The notes under the pieces are model-generated. The model was not told where the DNA came from and searched no databases. It worked only from the letters and a program-made list of their open reading frames with translations. The translations under genes were made by a program, and so were the position numbers. Shown one piece after another: positions 63,010 through 64,000 of a stretch of 64,000 bases of DNA (position 1 is the stretch's first letter; every line of letters starts with the position of its first letter). This DNA comes from Desulfoglaeba alkanexedens ALDC (lineage in GTDB: Bacteria; Desulfobacterota; Syntrophobacteria; Syntrophobacterales; DSM-9756), in contig NZ_CP040098.1 in the NCBI RefSeq assembly GCF_005377625.1, positions 620,001-684,000 on the forward strand. The letters run 5' to 3'.

Positions 63010-63097
63010 CTCACCCCCACTCATGAAAATCATCCCCTCTCCACCCAGTGGTGGGAGAGGGTCAGGGTGAGGGGGGGTGTATTTTCACGGTAAAAAA
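63010..63097. repeat. Dispersed repeat, second copy of the 49560 element
   Basis: CCCCACTCATGAAAATCATC, then a hairpin (TCTCCACCCAGTGGTGGGAG) and GTGTATTTTCACGG nearly match 49560-49641. It lies between hisS and the response regulator. Confidence 0.8.
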
Positions 63098-63156
63098 TCA
63101 GATACGCTTGACGCTGCGCGGGCATTCAGTCTTTCATCCGCAATGGGACAATCGCT

Positions 63157-64000
63157 ATGACGGCTCCGTTACCCCCTTGCAGCATCCTTGTAGTAGACGA
63201 CGACCCGACGACACTGGATCTGATCGTTGAGAGCCTGACGGAGGAAGGCTACGACGTGGCCAAGGCTGCCGACGGACGGGAAGCCGCGGCCATGGCAGAC
63301 CGGCGTTCTTTTGACATAGTGCTCACCGACCTGGTCATGCCGGGAATGAGCGGGTTGGAAGTGCTCGCCCATTTCACGGAACACCACCCGGAAGCCACGG
63401 TGATCGTGCTCACGGGCTACGCCACCATCGAAACCGCCGTGGAAGCGATGAAGCGCGGCGCCTTCGATTATCTGAGTAAGCCGGCCAAACTGGACGAGAT
63501 CCTCATGGTGTTGCGCCGCGCCCAGGAACTGAAGGCCCTTCGCTCCGAAAACATCCTACTGAAATCGCAGCTTCAGGACCGGTATGGTTTCGATAAGATC
63601 ATCGGGGAAAGCACCGCCATGCAGGCCGTCTACCACATGATCCACAGGGTCGCCAACACCGACAGTACGGTTCTCATCACCGGCGAGAGCGGAACGGGGA
63701 AGGAACTGATCGCCAACGCCATTCATTTCAACAGTGAGCGGCGCGACAGGCCCATCGTGCCCATCAACTGCGGCGCCATTCCCGAAGAGCTTCTCGAAAG
63801 TGAGTTGTTCGGCCATGAGAAGGGATCGTTCACGGGGGCGTTGAAAGAGCGCAAGGGGCGGTTCGAACTGGCCCACCAAGGAACGGTGTTCCTGGACGAG
63901 ATCGGGGACATGAGCCCCAAACTGCAGGTGAAGCTCCTCCGCTTCCTGCAGGAACGACAATTCGAACGGGTGGGCGGCTCGCGCACCATCCAAGTGGACG
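63157..64000 (+). CDS. NtrC-type sigma-54-dependent response regulator (partial)
   Basis: The gene runs off the right edge after 281 codons. The receiver domain is complete ([19 protein letters not shown], phospho-acceptor Asp in [12 protein letters not shown], and [20 protein letters not shown] with DYLSKPAK). A sigma-54 AAA domain follows ([20 protein letters not shown] as Walker A, and the GAFTGA-like [16 protein letters not shown], with VFLDEIGDM as Walker B). The loop reads GSFTGA, a standard variant. A C-terminal Fis-type HTH is expected beyond the window. Its sensor kinase partner is not in view. Confidence 0.95.
   Translation, partial: MTAPLPPCSILVVDDDPTTLDLIVESLTEEGYDVAKAADGREAAAMADRRSFDIVLTDLVMPGMSGLEVLAHFTEHHPEATVIVLTGYATIETAVEAMKRGAFDYLSKPAKLDEILMVLRRAQELKALRSENILLKSQLQDRYGFDKIIGESTAMQAVYHMIHRVANTDSTVLITGESGTGKELIANAIHFNSERRDRPIVPINCGAIPEELLESELFGHEKGSFTGALKERKGRFELAHQGTVFLDEIGDMSPKLQVKLLRFLQERQFERVGGSRTIQVD

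Overview
The window looks like chromosome from a GC-rich sulfate reducer of the Desulfobacterota, most like the Syntrophobacteraceae. The main pointer is a complete qmoCBA cluster, the membrane complex that feeds electrons to APS reductase. Supporting pointers are a two-domain CoA-dehydratase activase, a putative (Re)-citrate-synthase-like DRE-TIM enzyme, a T2SS pseudopilin, an outer-membrane porin and dispersed palindromic repeats. The placement is inference; no rRNA or tRNA gene was seen.

Left part (1-3435): gspG, then on the minus strand a cobalamin riboswitch with an intrinsic terminator, a 37-residue peptide gene (cbpA-like) and its radical SAM/SPASM partner (cbpB-like), then a broken hsp20 gene. 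The riboswitch-hsp20 block of about 0.9 kb occurs again at 17810-18721 as a direct repeat, roughly 96-97% identical by eye. The second hsp20 is intact and keeps its promoter.

Island (3436-17809): between the two repeats lies a fossil integron. It has a fragment of an RND efflux pump gene, an integron integrase lacking its catalytic half, and an array of cassettes separated by seven attC sites. The attC sites are recognised because each cassette's first bases (GTTRRRY core) pair with the inverse core (RYYYAAC) at the start of its own attC. Cassettes encode an endonuclease III-like glycosylase, a lipoprotein, a three-gene set matching the Shango anti-phage system (SngA TerB-like, SngB ATPase, SngC helicase), an NTF2-like protein, a CopB-type copper ATPase, a HEPN-type protein broken by a stop codon, a HigBA toxin-antitoxin pair, and a second pair whose toxin is cut off by the right-hand repeat. 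Several cassettes are visibly AT-richer than the surrounding chromosome.

Right part (18722-64000): ordinary chromosome in short operons. These are a LUD protein, a thioredoxin-reductase-like enzyme and a HAD phosphatase; an rlmI-mlaC-radC-quinone reductase-ABC ATPase operon; a CoA-dehydratase activase, a dehydratase-like protein and RNase G; merR divergent from ilvD; a run of a methyltransferase, an AmmeMemoRadiSam enzyme, a MagIII-like glycosylase, a Cys-rich protein and aroK; qmoABC; a baeRF-type protein; a porin; an FG-GAP propeller protein; a U32 family protein; an isochorismatase-like hydrolase; cutA; the hisS-aspS-DRE-TIM-rlpA-hisD operon; and the start of an NtrC-type response regulator. 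Intergenic gaps here are filled by at least three families of short palindromic repeats.
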